From contig NZ_JQIU01000007.1 of assembly GCF_002379365.1 (NCBI RefSeq), positions 155,802-196,849 of the forward strand: a DNA stretch of 41,048 nucleotides, given 5' to 3'. The stretch comes from Brachyspira sp. G79. GTDB lineage: Bacteria > Spirochaetota > Brachyspiria > Brachyspirales > Brachyspiraceae. Positions 8,253 through 16,221 of this stretch are shown one piece after another; the stretch's first letter is position 1, and every line of letters begins with the position of its first letter. Under the pieces are notes generated by a model. The model did not search any database. It saw only the letters and a list, made by a program, of their open reading frames with translations, and was not told the DNA's origin. A program made the translations under genes and the position numbers.

Positions 8253-10058
8253 ATGAATGATAACAAAAAGAAGTATATATTAATGCTTAAATTTTTACTT
8301 CCATTTGCTGGGTTTATAATAGTTATAGTTGCAGCGTTGATGTTATATTTTATACCTAGGTACGAAAGAGAATTTGCCTTAGAGATAGAGTCTAATATGT
8401 ATAAGAATGAAACATCAGTTACTACTTGGCTTAATTATTATTATTCACAAATAGAAGTTTTAGCAGCATATTGTAAATATGAAACAGATTATACTCAAAT
8501 GCTTGATTCTTTTAAGGAATTAGAAAGCATAAAAGAAGAGATTAAAAATATACATTTCAGCGGAACAGTATCATATAAAGACGGAGGATTATTGGTAATA
8601 GTATACGGAGATAATATTGAAGGATTTGACCAAACTACTAGAGAATGGTATATAGAAGCTAAAAAAAATCCTTCCAACATATTTATAAGCTCTCCATATA
8701 TAGATGCAGAAAGTAAGGAAACAGTTATTACTATATCCAAAGGCGTAACATTAAATGGAAGTTTTATAGGTGTAATTGGTATAGATATATCTTTTAAAAA
8801 AATATCTGAGCTTTTGCTTAGCAATAGCGACAGTAAATATTATATAGCATTAGAAGATGGGCTATTTATTACTCATTCGGACAATACTTTAATTTTTAAT
8901 AAACAAAGAACTATATATACAGAACTTAATGCTCCTAAACTCAATGGAACAGATTATACTTCTAGTATTGGTAAATCCAAATGGACAGCCGTGTATGATA
9001 TACCTAATACTCCTTGGCTTTTAGTTGGAAATGGAAGTTCATCTTATCTTAATAATAAAATAATCACACTTTCTATTATAATGGTTGTTGTTGCTATAGG
9101 ATTTTTATTAATTCAGTTTGTACTTGTTATGTTAAATGTTACACCATTATCTCAAACTTTAGATAGAGCTATAGATGTTATAAAAAATATGACAGATAAA
9201 CATTTCAATGCTGTATTTGAAGATAAGTTATTAAAAAAGTCTGACCAAACAGGTGTTTTAGTAAATTCTATACAGAATATGCAGAAATCTCTTGGAAACT
9301 CTATACATTCTCTACAAGAATCTTTAAATTTTATTAATAATGAAATAGATACAGTTTCTGATGGAAGTACAAATTTATCTGACAGAACTAATACTCAGGC
9401 TTCTTCACTTGAGGAATTATCTAGCTTAATAGAATCTTTATCATCATCACTTGATGAAACAAATATTCAGTCTAATGATGCTAAGGATATGAGTGTAAAA
9501 GTGGCAGATGCTACTAAAATAGGGGTTGAATCCTCTTCAGAAATTATAAGCAGTATGAGTGAGATATCTGAATCTAGTAAAAAAATATCAGAAATGACAA
9601 AACTTATACAGTCTATTGCTTTTCAGACAAATATACTTGCATTAAATGCAGCAGTTGAGGCTGCAAGAGCTGGGGAGCAAGGTAAAGGTTTTGCTGTAGT
9701 AGCAAGCGAGATACGTTCTTTAGCCCAGAATGTTGATGAAACGGCTAAAAATATTACTAATACTATTAATGATGCTTTAGCAAAAGTAGAGGCTGGAAAT
9801 AAAGCCGTTGAAAACTCTTCAAAAATACTTGAGGATATAGAATCTTTAGCACAGGATATGCTTACTAAATTAAGCTCTATCTCAGAGAGAGCAGTTATAG
9901 AGGCTGACAGTATAAATCAAATTAATGTTTCTGTAAGACAGCTTAATTCTATTACAGGTGAAAATAGTAATTTAGCAGAGGCAAATGCTAGTTCCACAAA
10001 AGAAGTAAGAACAAAAATAGAAGATATGGTTGAACAAATTAATAGTTTTAAATTTTAA
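8253..10058 (+). CDS. Methyl-accepting chemotaxis protein with a Cache sensor
   Basis: A 601-aa transmembrane chemoreceptor. The start at 8253 is chosen because GGAG lies 8 bases upstream and the resulting N-terminus (charged, then a membrane segment at about 8-34) is normal; the frame extends 19 codons further up without a ribosome site. The periplasmic part (about 35-268) shows dCache features: REWYIEAKK, SSPYIDAES and GVIGIDISF. A second membrane segment lies at about 270-297. The cytoplasmic half holds the signalling hairpin (about 453-491) with FQTNILALNAAVEAARAGEQ, which contacts CheA and CheW. The ligand is unknown; Cache receptors often bind amino acids or other small molecules. Confidence 0.92.
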   Translation: MNDNKKKYILMLKFLLPFAGFIIVIVAALMLYFIPRYEREFALEIESNMYKNETSVTTWLNYYYSQIEVLAAYCKYETDYTQMLDSFKELESIKEEIKNIHFSGTVSYKDGGLLVIVYGDNIEGFDQTTREWYIEAKKNPSNIFISSPYIDAESKETVITISKGVTLNGSFIGVIGIDISFKKISELLLSNSDSKYYIALEDGLFITHSDNTLIFNKQRTIYTELNAPKLNGTDYTSSIGKSKWTAVYDIPNTPWLLVGNGSSSYLNNKIITLSIIMVVVAIGFLLIQFVLVMLNVTPLSQTLDRAIDVIKNMTDKHFNAVFEDKLLKKSDQTGVLVNSIQNMQKSLGNSIHSLQESLNFINNEIDTVSDGSTNLSDRTNTQASSLEELSSLIESLSSSLDETNIQSNDAKDMSVKVADATKIGVESSSEIISSMSEISESSKKISEMTKLIQSIAFQTNILALNAAVEAARAGEQGKGFAVVASEIRSLAQNVDETAKNITNTINDALAKVEAGNKAVENSSKILEDIESLAQDMLTKLSSISERAVIEADSINQINVSVRQLNSITGENSNLAEANASSTKEVRTKIEDMVEQINSFKF

Positions 10059-10060
10059 TA

Positions 10061-10113
10061 TTTATATAAAAGAAATGGCTTTTTATATAGGTCATTTCTT
10101 TTATATAAATTTT
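10061..10113 (+). terminator. Terminator after the chemoreceptor gene
   Basis: A 17-bp perfect inverted repeat (10061-10077 with 10093-10109) around a 15-base loop, followed by T-rich sequence. It is rich in A-T pairs but long; it probably ends the transcript. Confidence 0.7.
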
Positions 10114-10134
10114 CTTCACAAAATATATATTATA

Positions 10135-10324
10135 CTTGTTTCAAAACTAATTTCATTTATGATTGCAAGGACTAGACCTGAGAAATACACAGTTATCCTC
10201 TCTGCCGAAAGACTGCATATTTGATACTAAAATGATAATTTATACAACATATAAAACATTGTTTTTTAAATTTATTAATTAATAAAATTTTATATATAAT
10301 CTTGTCTGGCATTTCTTAAATAAG
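10135..10324 (+). repeat. Dispersed intergenic element, copy A
   Basis: It starts with CTTGTTTCAAAA followed by CTAA (10135-10150) and ends with a degenerate inverted end (about 10301-10324). Inside is a conserved block with GACTGCATATTTG (10210-10222), a segment ending ATATAAAACATT, and ATTTTATATATAATCTTGTC. The same blocks in the same order occur in inverted orientation at 36011-36259, and the right half also at 15060-15185. The middle (about 10160-10210) is less A+T-rich and differs between copies. No coding potential is seen. It fills the gap between the chemoreceptor and the phosphatase. Confidence 0.75.
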
Positions 10325-10355
10325 TCTATTAATTTATAATTTAATAAAAAATTAT

Positions 10356-11450
10356 CTATTTTAATTTAAATGCTGCAATAGTAAAATCATCATCAGGTAC
10401 CATATATGAAAGATATTCATAAAAATCTTTTTCTATATTCTCCATTACTTTTTCTATTTTATTACTTCTATTATCATAAAGAACTTTTTTTAATCTATCT
10501 ATACCATATAAATCGTACTTATTCTTTGATTTTGATGCTTCTGTTACTCCATCAGTATAAAAAAATAATATGTCATTTGTTTTTATATCAATTGTTTCTT
10601 CCTCATATTTTGCTTTTGGAAAAAGCCCTATTATAGTACCTCCCTTAGTAAATTCATTTATACTATTTTCTCTTACTAAAAGCATTGGAGTATGAGAGGC
10701 ATTTGAATATGTAAGTTTTTTATTTTTTAAGTCTATTTCTGCTATAATCATAGTAAGATAATAGTTAATTGGAAGTATCTGTAATAGGTAGTTATTTATA
10801 TCATACAAAAAAGAACTTACAGATTTGAAAGAAGAGGCCAAATTTCTAAAAGCTGTTTTAAACATAGCAGTAATGATTGCCGCCTCTACACCATGTCCGC
10901 TTATATCAGACATAATAAACAGTATTCGGTTATTATCTATATTTACATAATCAAAAAAATCTCCGCCTATTACTTCAAATGGTTTATATAATGATGCTGA
11001 AGTAATATAATTATTGTTTGGCATTTTATTTGGAATCATGTATTGCTGAAGTTTTCTTGCTTTTTTCATATCTCTCTTATATTGTTTTTTTATATTATCA
11101 AGTACATCATATCTTCCTAAAATATAGCTGTTTTTCTCTTTTAAGTCTATTATTGCCTTTTGATAATCATTTATTACAGAACTATTTATTTTTGAAAATC
11201 TGTATATTTTACCGTCTAATATCTTTTCTTCTATTTCTTTATATTCTTTAATTAAATACGTTTTTGTTAAATATTTGTAAAGTATAAATGAAGGAACAAA
11301 AAATAATAAAAATAATAGAAACAATAGTATAAATATAAATTTATTTTCATAATACGAAATAGAAGCTATATTAAGAAGTATAAACAGCACTAGAAATACT
11401 ATAGAAATAAATTTTAAAAATATTAAAATACGCTCATCTTTCATTTTCAT
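10356..11450 (-). CDS. Membrane-anchored PP2C-type (SpoIIE/RsbU) serine phosphatase
   Basis: A 364-aa protein. Two adjacent membrane segments (about 8-32 and 37-59) are followed by a short helical linker and a PP2C/SpoIIE phosphatase domain (about 125-364). Its metal-binding motifs are visible: GGDFFDY (near 162), DISGHG (near 181), FYTDGVTEA (near 295) and DDDFT near the end. Such enzymes dephosphorylate anti-sigma-factor antagonists or similar partners. No partner gene lies next to it. The ATG at 11450 is preferred over a TTG two codons upstream; neither has an obvious ribosome site. It is transcribed divergently from nanA. Confidence 0.9.
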   Translation of the reverse strand: MKMKDERILIFLKFISIVFLVLFILLNIASISYYENKFIFILLFLLFLLFFVPSFILYKYLTKTYLIKEYKEIEEKILDGKIYRFSKINSSVINDYQKAIIDLKEKNSYILGRYDVLDNIKKQYKRDMKKARKLQQYMIPNKMPNNNYITSASLYKPFEVIGGDFFDYVNIDNNRILFIMSDISGHGVEAAIITAMFKTAFRNLASSFKSVSSFLYDINNYLLQILPINYYLTMIIAEIDLKNKKLTYSNASHTPMLLVRENSINEFTKGGTIIGLFPKAKYEEETIDIKTNDILFFYTDGVTEASKSKNKYDLYGIDRLKKVLYDNRSNKIEKVMENIEKDFYEYLSYMVPDDDFTIAAFKLK

Positions 11451-11498
11451 ATACAAAACTTTATATTACAATAATGAATTATAACAAAAAGATTATAG

Positions 11499-11564
11499 TT
11501 TGCAAATATTTTTTGCAAAATAAAGAGTATAGATATTGCAAAAATTGGACTTACTTTATACAAT
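11499..11564 (+). promoter_or_regulatory. nanA upstream region: promoter candidate and three TTGCAAA boxes
   Basis: TTGCAA (11536-11541), 17 bases, TACAAT (11559-11564) form a promoter candidate for nanA. TTTGCAAA (11499-11506, a palindrome), TTTTGCAAAA (11511-11520, a palindrome) and TTGCAAAA (11536-11543) are three similar boxes; the last overlaps the -35 hexamer. This is an arrangement expected of a repressor operator, but no regulator gene lies in the window. Confidence 0.4.
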
Positions 11565-11619
11565 ATAGATATATTAAGCATACATAAACGCTTAATAAAT
11601 TTTTTTAAGGAGAAGTAAT

Positions 11620-12516
11620 ATGAATAGATGCGAAGGTATATTATCAGCTCTAATGACTCCATTTACAAAAGAAGGTAAATTGGACGAAAATGTTTTAAGA
11701 AAATATGTAAGACATAATATAGACCGCATGAAAGTAGATGGTTTATATGTAGGAGGTTCTACAGGAGAGGGACTTCTTATGTCTAAAGAAGAAAGAATGG
11801 CAGTTTTTGAAATAACAAAAGAAGAGGTTGCTGGTAAAATTCCTCTTATTGCTCATGTAGGTACTTTAAATCTTAATGAAGCATGCGAAATGGCAAATAA
11901 AGCTGAAGAATTAGGTTATGATCTTATTTCTGCTGTTACTCCATACTATTATCCATTCTCTTTTGATGATATTAGCAAATATTATAATACTATATTAAAC
12001 TCTACAAGCAAAACACCTATTGTTATATATTTCTTACCTACACTTTCAAATAACAGTATATCTTTAGATGATTTTGGAAAATTATTTGAAAATGATAGAG
12101 TAATGGGTATAAAATACACTTCATCTGATTTGTTCCTACTTGAAAGATTAAAACAAAAATTCCCTACAAAAATGATGTGGGCAGGTTTTGATGAATTATT
12201 AATAGCTTATGCTTCTTATGGTTTAAGATCTGGTATTGGTTCTACTTACAATATTCAAGCTCCATTGGCTAAAAAAGTTATAGAAGCTGTTGAAAAAAAA
12301 GATATGGAAGAAGCTTTAAAAATTCAGCATAATATGAATGATGTAATATCAACTTTATTAAAAGTAGGTATATATCCAGCTCTTAAAGAATGTATTACTT
12401 TCTACGATCCTTCCGCTGTTTCTTACTGCAGAGCTCCTATGGGTTCAAAACCTCTTGGTGAAACTGAAAAAGCTTTATTAAAGAGTATGTTTGATAAATA
12501 TTTATCTAAACTATAA
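11620..12516 (+). CDS. nanA: N-acetylneuraminate lyase
   Basis: A 298-aa member of the DapA/NanA class I aldolase family that splits sialic acid into N-acetylmannosamine and pyruvate in the cytoplasm. The match to NanA, rather than DapA, is close: GGSTGE at 45-50, YYYPFSF at 109-115, Tyr137, and the Schiff-base Lys165 in GIKYTS, with the last two at the same numbers as in E. coli NanA. GIGSTYNI near 206-213 is also typical. AAGGAG lies 7-12 bases before the ATG. A nanQ-like gene follows after 91 bases, and nagB of the same pathway is at 37.5 kb. nanE, nanK and nagA are not in the window. Confidence 0.93.
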   Translation: MNRCEGILSALMTPFTKEGKLDENVLRKYVRHNIDRMKVDGLYVGGSTGEGLLMSKEERMAVFEITKEEVAGKIPLIAHVGTLNLNEACEMANKAEELGYDLISAVTPYYYPFSFDDISKYYNTILNSTSKTPIVIYFLPTLSNNSISLDDFGKLFENDRVMGIKYTSSDLFLLERLKQKFPTKMMWAGFDELLIAYASYGLRSGIGSTYNIQAPLAKKVIEAVEKKDMEEALKIQHNMNDVISTLLKVGIYPALKECITFYDPSAVSYCRAPMGSKPLGETEKALLKSMFDKYLSKL

Positions 12517-12538
12517 TTAAAAAAGTATTATTTTTTGA

Positions 12539-12579
12539 TGTTATGCTTATTAAACATAATTGTTCACGTGTGCATAACA
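12539..12579 (+). promoter_or_regulatory. Inverted repeat between nanA and the nanQ-like gene
   Basis: TGTTATGC (12539-12546) pairs with GCATAACA (12572-12579) around a 25-base loop. No T run follows, so it is more likely an RNA processing or stability hairpin, or an operator, than a terminator. Confidence 0.45.
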
Positions 12580-12607
12580 GCATTAAAAAATTATTAAAGG
12601 ATTTATT

Positions 12608-13072
12608 ATGATATTAAAACCAATAAACAGTGAATTTAATCAGGATTTTCATGATACTATATGGAAAGCAAAAAACTATATTAGAGATCATTATGATGAA
12701 TTAAAAAAACTTCCTAACGGGAAACATTTACTAGACAAAGAAATTTGTGAGGGTGCTTTTATCAATGTTGCAGAATATGATAACAAAGATAATCCGCCTT
12801 GGGAATCTCATTTAAAATTTGTTGATATTCAGATTATATTTGAGGGGGCTGAAGATTTTATCATAGCAAATACTTCTACTTTAAAGCCTAAAACTTATGA
12901 TGAAAAAACAGATTATCATGATTGGGAAGGTGAAGGAACTGTACGCTTAACTTTATCTCAGGGAGAAATTTTGATACTTCTTCCTTATGATGCACATAGA
13001 GTAGGACTTCCTCCAAAAACTGGAAAAACTCATGTTAAAAAAGCTATAGTAAAAGTTCCATATAAAGCTTAA
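12608..13072 (+). CDS. nanQ: YhcH/NanQ/EbgC family protein, probable sialic acid anomerase
   Basis: A 154-aa cupin-like protein of the YhcH/YjgK/YiaL (DUF386) family. Family traits seen: the central VDIQIIFEG strand, the P-x-D-A-H-R-x-G segment near 130-137 and the C-terminal KKAIVKV. E. coli NanQ (YhcH) speeds interconversion of sialic acid anomers, which helps NanA. The position directly after nanA supports that role; the related EbgC has a different partner, so the exact substrate is inferred from context. AAAGG lies about 8 bases before the ATG. It is probably in one transcript with nanA, ended by the terminator at 13095. Confidence 0.82.
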   Translation: MILKPINSEFNQDFHDTIWKAKNYIRDHYDELKKLPNGKHLLDKEICEGAFINVAEYDNKDNPPWESHLKFVDIQIIFEGAEDFIIANTSTLKPKTYDEKTDYHDWEGEGTVRLTLSQGEILILLPYDAHRVGLPPKTGKTHVKKAIVKVPYKA

Positions 13073-13094
13073 TAAAAATTAATAAAAAAATTTA

Positions 13095-13127
13095 AAGACT
13101 GATGCTAGAATTAGTATCAGTCTTTTA
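13095..13127 (+). terminator. Terminator of the nanA-nanQ unit
   Basis: A 13-pair stem (13095-13107 with 13112-13124, one G-U pair) with a GAAT loop, followed by TTTATTT. Confidence 0.9.
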
Positions 13128-13224
13128 TTTGTTCTAAAATTATTTTAATAATTATTAGTAATAGTTTAAATATTTAGTGGAACAATTTTATTTTGTAAAC
13201 AGACACACTTTATATAGAATTATA

Positions 13225-13552
13225 TACTTTTTGACGTACAGCTCTGCTGTTTTTGCCCGAGGTACACTTCGCGAAAAAACAATTGCTATAATTTTATATT
13301 TTAAAGATATGTATTAAATTGTAGGATATGACTTAAATTTAGGCTAAAAATGCAGGCTTTTGCTACTTCGGGCTGTGTCTGCTTCTAACCACACAGGCGT
13401 ACTTCGTATGTGGCACACCTATCTACGGTACGCAGAGCGTGCAGACAGGGTACAAACGAACTTGCTAGCATCATGACTGTGAAGCCCTCAATATTTTAAA
13501 TTTAAAAAATTAATTTTTTGACAAACTATATTTTTTAGGTATATACCTACAT
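13225..13552 (-). repeat. Dispersed intergenic element, copy C, with G+C-rich island
   Basis: A patch much richer in G+C than its surroundings and without an ORF. Its right edge (13479-13525) is an inverted copy of 14957-15005 in copy B: both share TTTGTCAAAAAATTAA, then TTTTTTAAATTT and GGGCTTCAC (read on the minus strand here). It also contains TTCGCGAAGTGTACC (minus strand, near 13261-13275), shared with the island at 31475-31590. Reading rightward out of the element, TTGACA at 13518-13523 is followed after 16 bases by TATATA. The rest of the gap to 13680 shows nothing else. Confidence 0.6.
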
Positions 13553-13679
13553 ACATATACAAAATTGCAAAAAACTATATTTATTTTTGATAAGTTATAG
13601 TTGTTTAAATTCAGCATAAAATATGTGACTTACAAAAATTGTCTCTTAATATATTTTCAACATATATATCATAAGCAAA

Positions 13680-13718
13680 AAGCACTATGATAAATAATTA
13701 AATATTATCATAGTGCTT
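13680..13718. terminator. Bidirectional terminator after the flavoprotein gene
   Basis: AAGCACTATGATA (13680-13692) and its exact inverse (13706-13718), with T-rich sequence on both outer sides. It serves the minus-strand flavoprotein gene and could block rightward transcripts coming from copy C. Confidence 0.85.
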
Positions 13719-13751
13719 ATTTTTATTTTATTGAAAAAGTTTTATTAACGG

Positions 13752-14702
13752 CTATTTTATAGTTTCAAATTTCATTTCTCTGAATTTCTTATATTCTTCT
13801 TCTATTTCGCTTTTTTTCGACATAAAATTTTCTCTTGTATGAAGTATTTCCTGCAAATGAACAGCCCTTGCTTCATTGATATTTCTGTCTCTTATAAGTC
13901 CATTTTCAGCAATTACAAATTTATATTTTCCATTTTCATCTTTTACTAAATCGCCACCCGCACCGCATACAGCACATTCAAAATTAAATTTCACTCCGTC
14001 CCAATGCTCATCACCTTGATATATTAAAGAAGAATGACATCTAGGGCATAATCCCAAATCAGTATCTCCAAGCCATTTTCTTTCATTAACGGGTGTATTT
14101 ATCGCATCAACAATATTTTTACCCATCTGATAAGCTCTTTCTAAATAGTCTTTATGTATTAAAACATTACCAGGTCTTCCAACACTAGTAGCCAAATACA
14201 TATCAACAACTGTCATAGATTGAGTAAACATTGTAGCAGCAAGTCCTTCCAAACTCATAGTCTGCCAATCATGTTTGGATCCGCCTACAGCTATAAGACC
14301 TGCAACTGTATGAGGGTCCTCTTTTACCTGCCCTATTTGTATTCTAAAAGATAATTCGTATGCCAAAAATCTCTGAGCAAAAGATAAATATAGAGAAGAA
14401 GGAAGGAGATCATATGTAGGACAACCTACTATTATACCTTGACATTCATTCATAACATTTACTATTTTATCCATATCATCTTTTTCTTTGTAAATACAAC
14501 CCTTATACTCCCCACCTTCTTTAAATATTTTACCCATAGCTATAGTACAAGATTCACATCCTGAGCATGGTTTTATATTGTAATCAAACAGATTAATAAG
14601 TACTACTTCACCGCCTGCATCTTTGATAGCTGTTAAAGCTTGTTTCACCAAAATTTCACTATTGCCATTATGTCTTCCAGCTACTATTCCCATAACTTTC
14701 AT
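13752..14702 (-). CDS. Flavodoxin-fold iron-sulfur flavoprotein (NADPH-dependent FMN reductase family)
   Basis: A 316-aa protein. Residues 1-190 form a flavodoxin-like FMN reductase domain with the phosphate-binding start GIVAGRHNGNSE. A cysteine cluster (C46, C49, C52 in CSGCESC, plus C69) matches the iron-sulfur flavoprotein type; GCPTYDLLPSS is the second flavin loop. The extra C-terminal part holds a zinc-ribbon-like pair CPRC and CAVC (about 218-246) and a charged helix, which makes the protein longer than usual Isf proteins. It probably moves electrons in the cytoplasm, partner unknown. AAGGAG lies before the ATG. Its leader of about 140 nt carries several hairpins, and inverted dispersed repeats flank it. 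Confidence 0.82.
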   Translation of the reverse strand: MKVMGIVAGRHNGNSEILVKQALTAIKDAGGEVVLINLFDYNIKPCSGCESCTIAMGKIFKEGGEYKGCIYKEKDDMDKIVNVMNECQGIIVGCPTYDLLPSSLYLSFAQRFLAYELSFRIQIGQVKEDPHTVAGLIAVGGSKHDWQTMSLEGLAATMFTQSMTVVDMYLATSVGRPGNVLIHKDYLERAYQMGKNIVDAINTPVNERKWLGDTDLGLCPRCHSSLIYQGDEHWDGVKFNFECAVCGAGGDLVKDENGKYKFVIAENGLIRDRNINEARAVHLQEILHTRENFMSKKSEIEEEYKKFREMKFETIK

Positions 14703-14848
14703 AAAATATAATTCTCCTTTTTATAAAAATGATTATTACTGGACAGGCTGCCAGTCTTCGTTTTTGAATATAAAAGAGTAAATTATCGAAGTTTATCGGA
14801 AATCTTATATTAAAGAACTAATATAAGCCCTACCTTATTAACACATAT

Positions 14849-14876
14849 AGCATACAATATATTTTAATATTGTCAA
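14849..14876 (-). promoter_or_regulatory. Promoter of the flavoprotein gene
   Basis: On the minus strand: TTGACA (14871-14876), 16 bases, TATGCT (14849-14854). The transcript would have a leader of about 140 nt containing a perfect 9-bp stem (14804-14812 with 14819-14827) and smaller stems (14787-14791 with 14756-14760; 14738-14742 with 14751-14755). I do not recognise a known riboswitch class. Confidence 0.55.
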
Positions 14877-14935
14877 TATAAAAATATGATATTATCTACT
14901 GAATTTTATGAACAATTAAAGCATGTAAATTTTAG

Positions 14936-15190
14936 TACATACCTAGACAATTACAATTTGTCAAAAAATTAATTTTTTAAATTTTGATATTTGCAGGGCT
15001 TCACTACCGTACCGCTACCAACTTCTTTTTGACTTAGCAAAGCAAACCTTCGATAAAGCAATCGCTAAAGACTGCATATTTGTGTATTAAAATAACAACT
15101 TACACAATATATAAAACATTATATTTCATAATTTCAAAATTAAATAATTTTAAAGTTAATATTGTCAAGTACTTTTGAAACAAGTATAAT
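14936..15190 (+). repeat. Dispersed intergenic element, copy B, with promoter-like ends
   Basis: The left part (14957-15005) matches copy C in inverse; the right part (about 15067-15184) matches copies A and D: GACTGCATATTTG, ATATAAAACATT, and the end TTTTGAAACAAG. Both ends resemble outward promoters: leftward TTGACA (14959-14964), 17 bases, TATGTA (14936-14941), pointing at the flavoprotein gene; rightward TTGTCA (15162-15167), 17 bases, TATAAT (15185-15190), pointing antisense into the transporter gene. The middle is G+C-richer. No ORF is present. Confidence 0.7.
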
Positions 15191-15194
15191 AGTA

Positions 15195-16136
15195 TTATTT
15201 ATTTTCTTTTATAACATTATTATGAACAAAGAACATCATATTAATAAACACATAAAGTATCATCATACTTGCTATTATAAGCTCAAATATAGCTATAGCA
15301 CCCCATACATTTGAATATTCTCCATTAATACTTTTTGAATAATTAGCATATTTAAGCAAAGCCTGAGCACCAACAGCCAAAGGGAAAGTATAAGCTGCAA
15401 ATAAAGGTATAAACTTAATTCTAAAAGCCCTTATAAGAGATAAATAAACCTTAAATGTGGTAAATAATCCCAAAGCTAAAAGAAAATTAAGCAAGGCAGT
15501 ATTGTAAGTTTGAAAAGCTGCTAAATAGCCGCATAAACAAAGATTAGCAGGAGCACCCATTACAGCAAAAGCAGGAAATCTGTCATCAGGTAAAGGTTCA
15601 TGAAAAATAATTCGGTAAAATATAAAAGGAAATATTACAATATAAAGAATAGTTCCTATATAAACTATTATTTGAGACACTTGAGGAAAACCCATATTAG
15701 CACCGCTAACAGCAGCAACAACTATACCAACAGGAGGAACAAACCAGCTAGGCACCATATGATGTAAATCTTTTAAATTAATTCTGTGTGCTATAAATGT
15801 AAAAGCAAATATTATATGTACAGCAATTGCAATAAACCACATAGCTATACCAAGAGGTCTTATAAACTGTACCACAGAAGAAGATATAACCATAACAGCC
15901 ATATCAAGAGTAGGAATAGTGCTTCCTGCAACTGGGTGTTCTAAATCATTTAGGAAATCACCAAATGATGAAAATATTTTAGTTATGACTGTAAGTATTA
16001 AAATAGATGAAATTACAGCACCAATATAAGCAAAATACTTAATGCCAGTAAATATAGTCCAAGCATTAAATATACCTCCTATACCAAGTGCTAAACCAGT
16101 AAGAGCCAAAGGCATTTTATTAATTTTATTTATCAT
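15195..16136 (-). CDS. TehA/TDT-family membrane transporter
   Basis: A 313-aa integral membrane protein with about ten hydrophobic segments, matching the tellurite-resistance/dicarboxylate transporter (TDT) family, which also includes plant SLAC1 anion channels. Family marks are MPLALTGLALGIGGI near the start and HPVAGSTIPT near residues 67-76. The substrate (C4-dicarboxylate, anion or other) cannot be read from sequence. The ribosome site is weak. Its stop lies 5 bases from the end of copy B, and no separate terminator was seen there. Confidence 0.85.
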   Translation of the reverse strand: MINKINKMPLALTGLALGIGGIFNAWTIFTGIKYFAYIGAVISSILILTVITKIFSSFGDFLNDLEHPVAGSTIPTLDMAVMVISSSVVQFIRPLGIAMWFIAIAVHIIFAFTFIAHRINLKDLHHMVPSWFVPPVGIVVAAVSGANMGFPQVSQIIVYIGTILYIVIFPFIFYRIIFHEPLPDDRFPAFAVMGAPANLCLCGYLAAFQTYNTALLNFLLALGLFTTFKVYLSLIRAFRIKFIPLFAAYTFPLAVGAQALLKYANYSKSINGEYSNVWGAIAIFELIIASMMILYVFINMMFFVHNNVIKENK

Positions 16137-16176
16137 TTTATTACACTTTATTATTTGAATATACTAAGCATTATAA

Positions 16177-16210
16177 AAAGAGGTTCTCATATTATAATGA
16201 AAACCTCTTT
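16177..16210 (-). terminator. Terminator of the rpoBC unit
   Basis: AAAGAGGTT and AACCTCTTT (16202-16210 with 16177-16185) form a 9-bp stem, followed on the minus strand by a T run. It also covers the space before the TDT gene, so that gene needs its own promoter. Confidence 0.85.
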
Positions 16211-16221
16211 AATTAAATTAT

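Noticed and set aside
10030-10224. 64-codon plus-strand ORF after the chemoreceptor
   Set aside because: It runs through the terminator hairpin and the dispersed element; no protein-like pattern or ribosome site.
11447-11662. 71-codon minus-strand ORF over the nanA start
   Set aside because: It overlaps the nanA upstream region and start codon, has no ribosome site and reads as hydrophobic A+T-rich noise.
14703-14842. FMN or other known riboswitch before the flavoprotein gene
   Set aside because: None of the conserved sequence blocks of riboswitch classes I know could be found; only unassigned stems remain.
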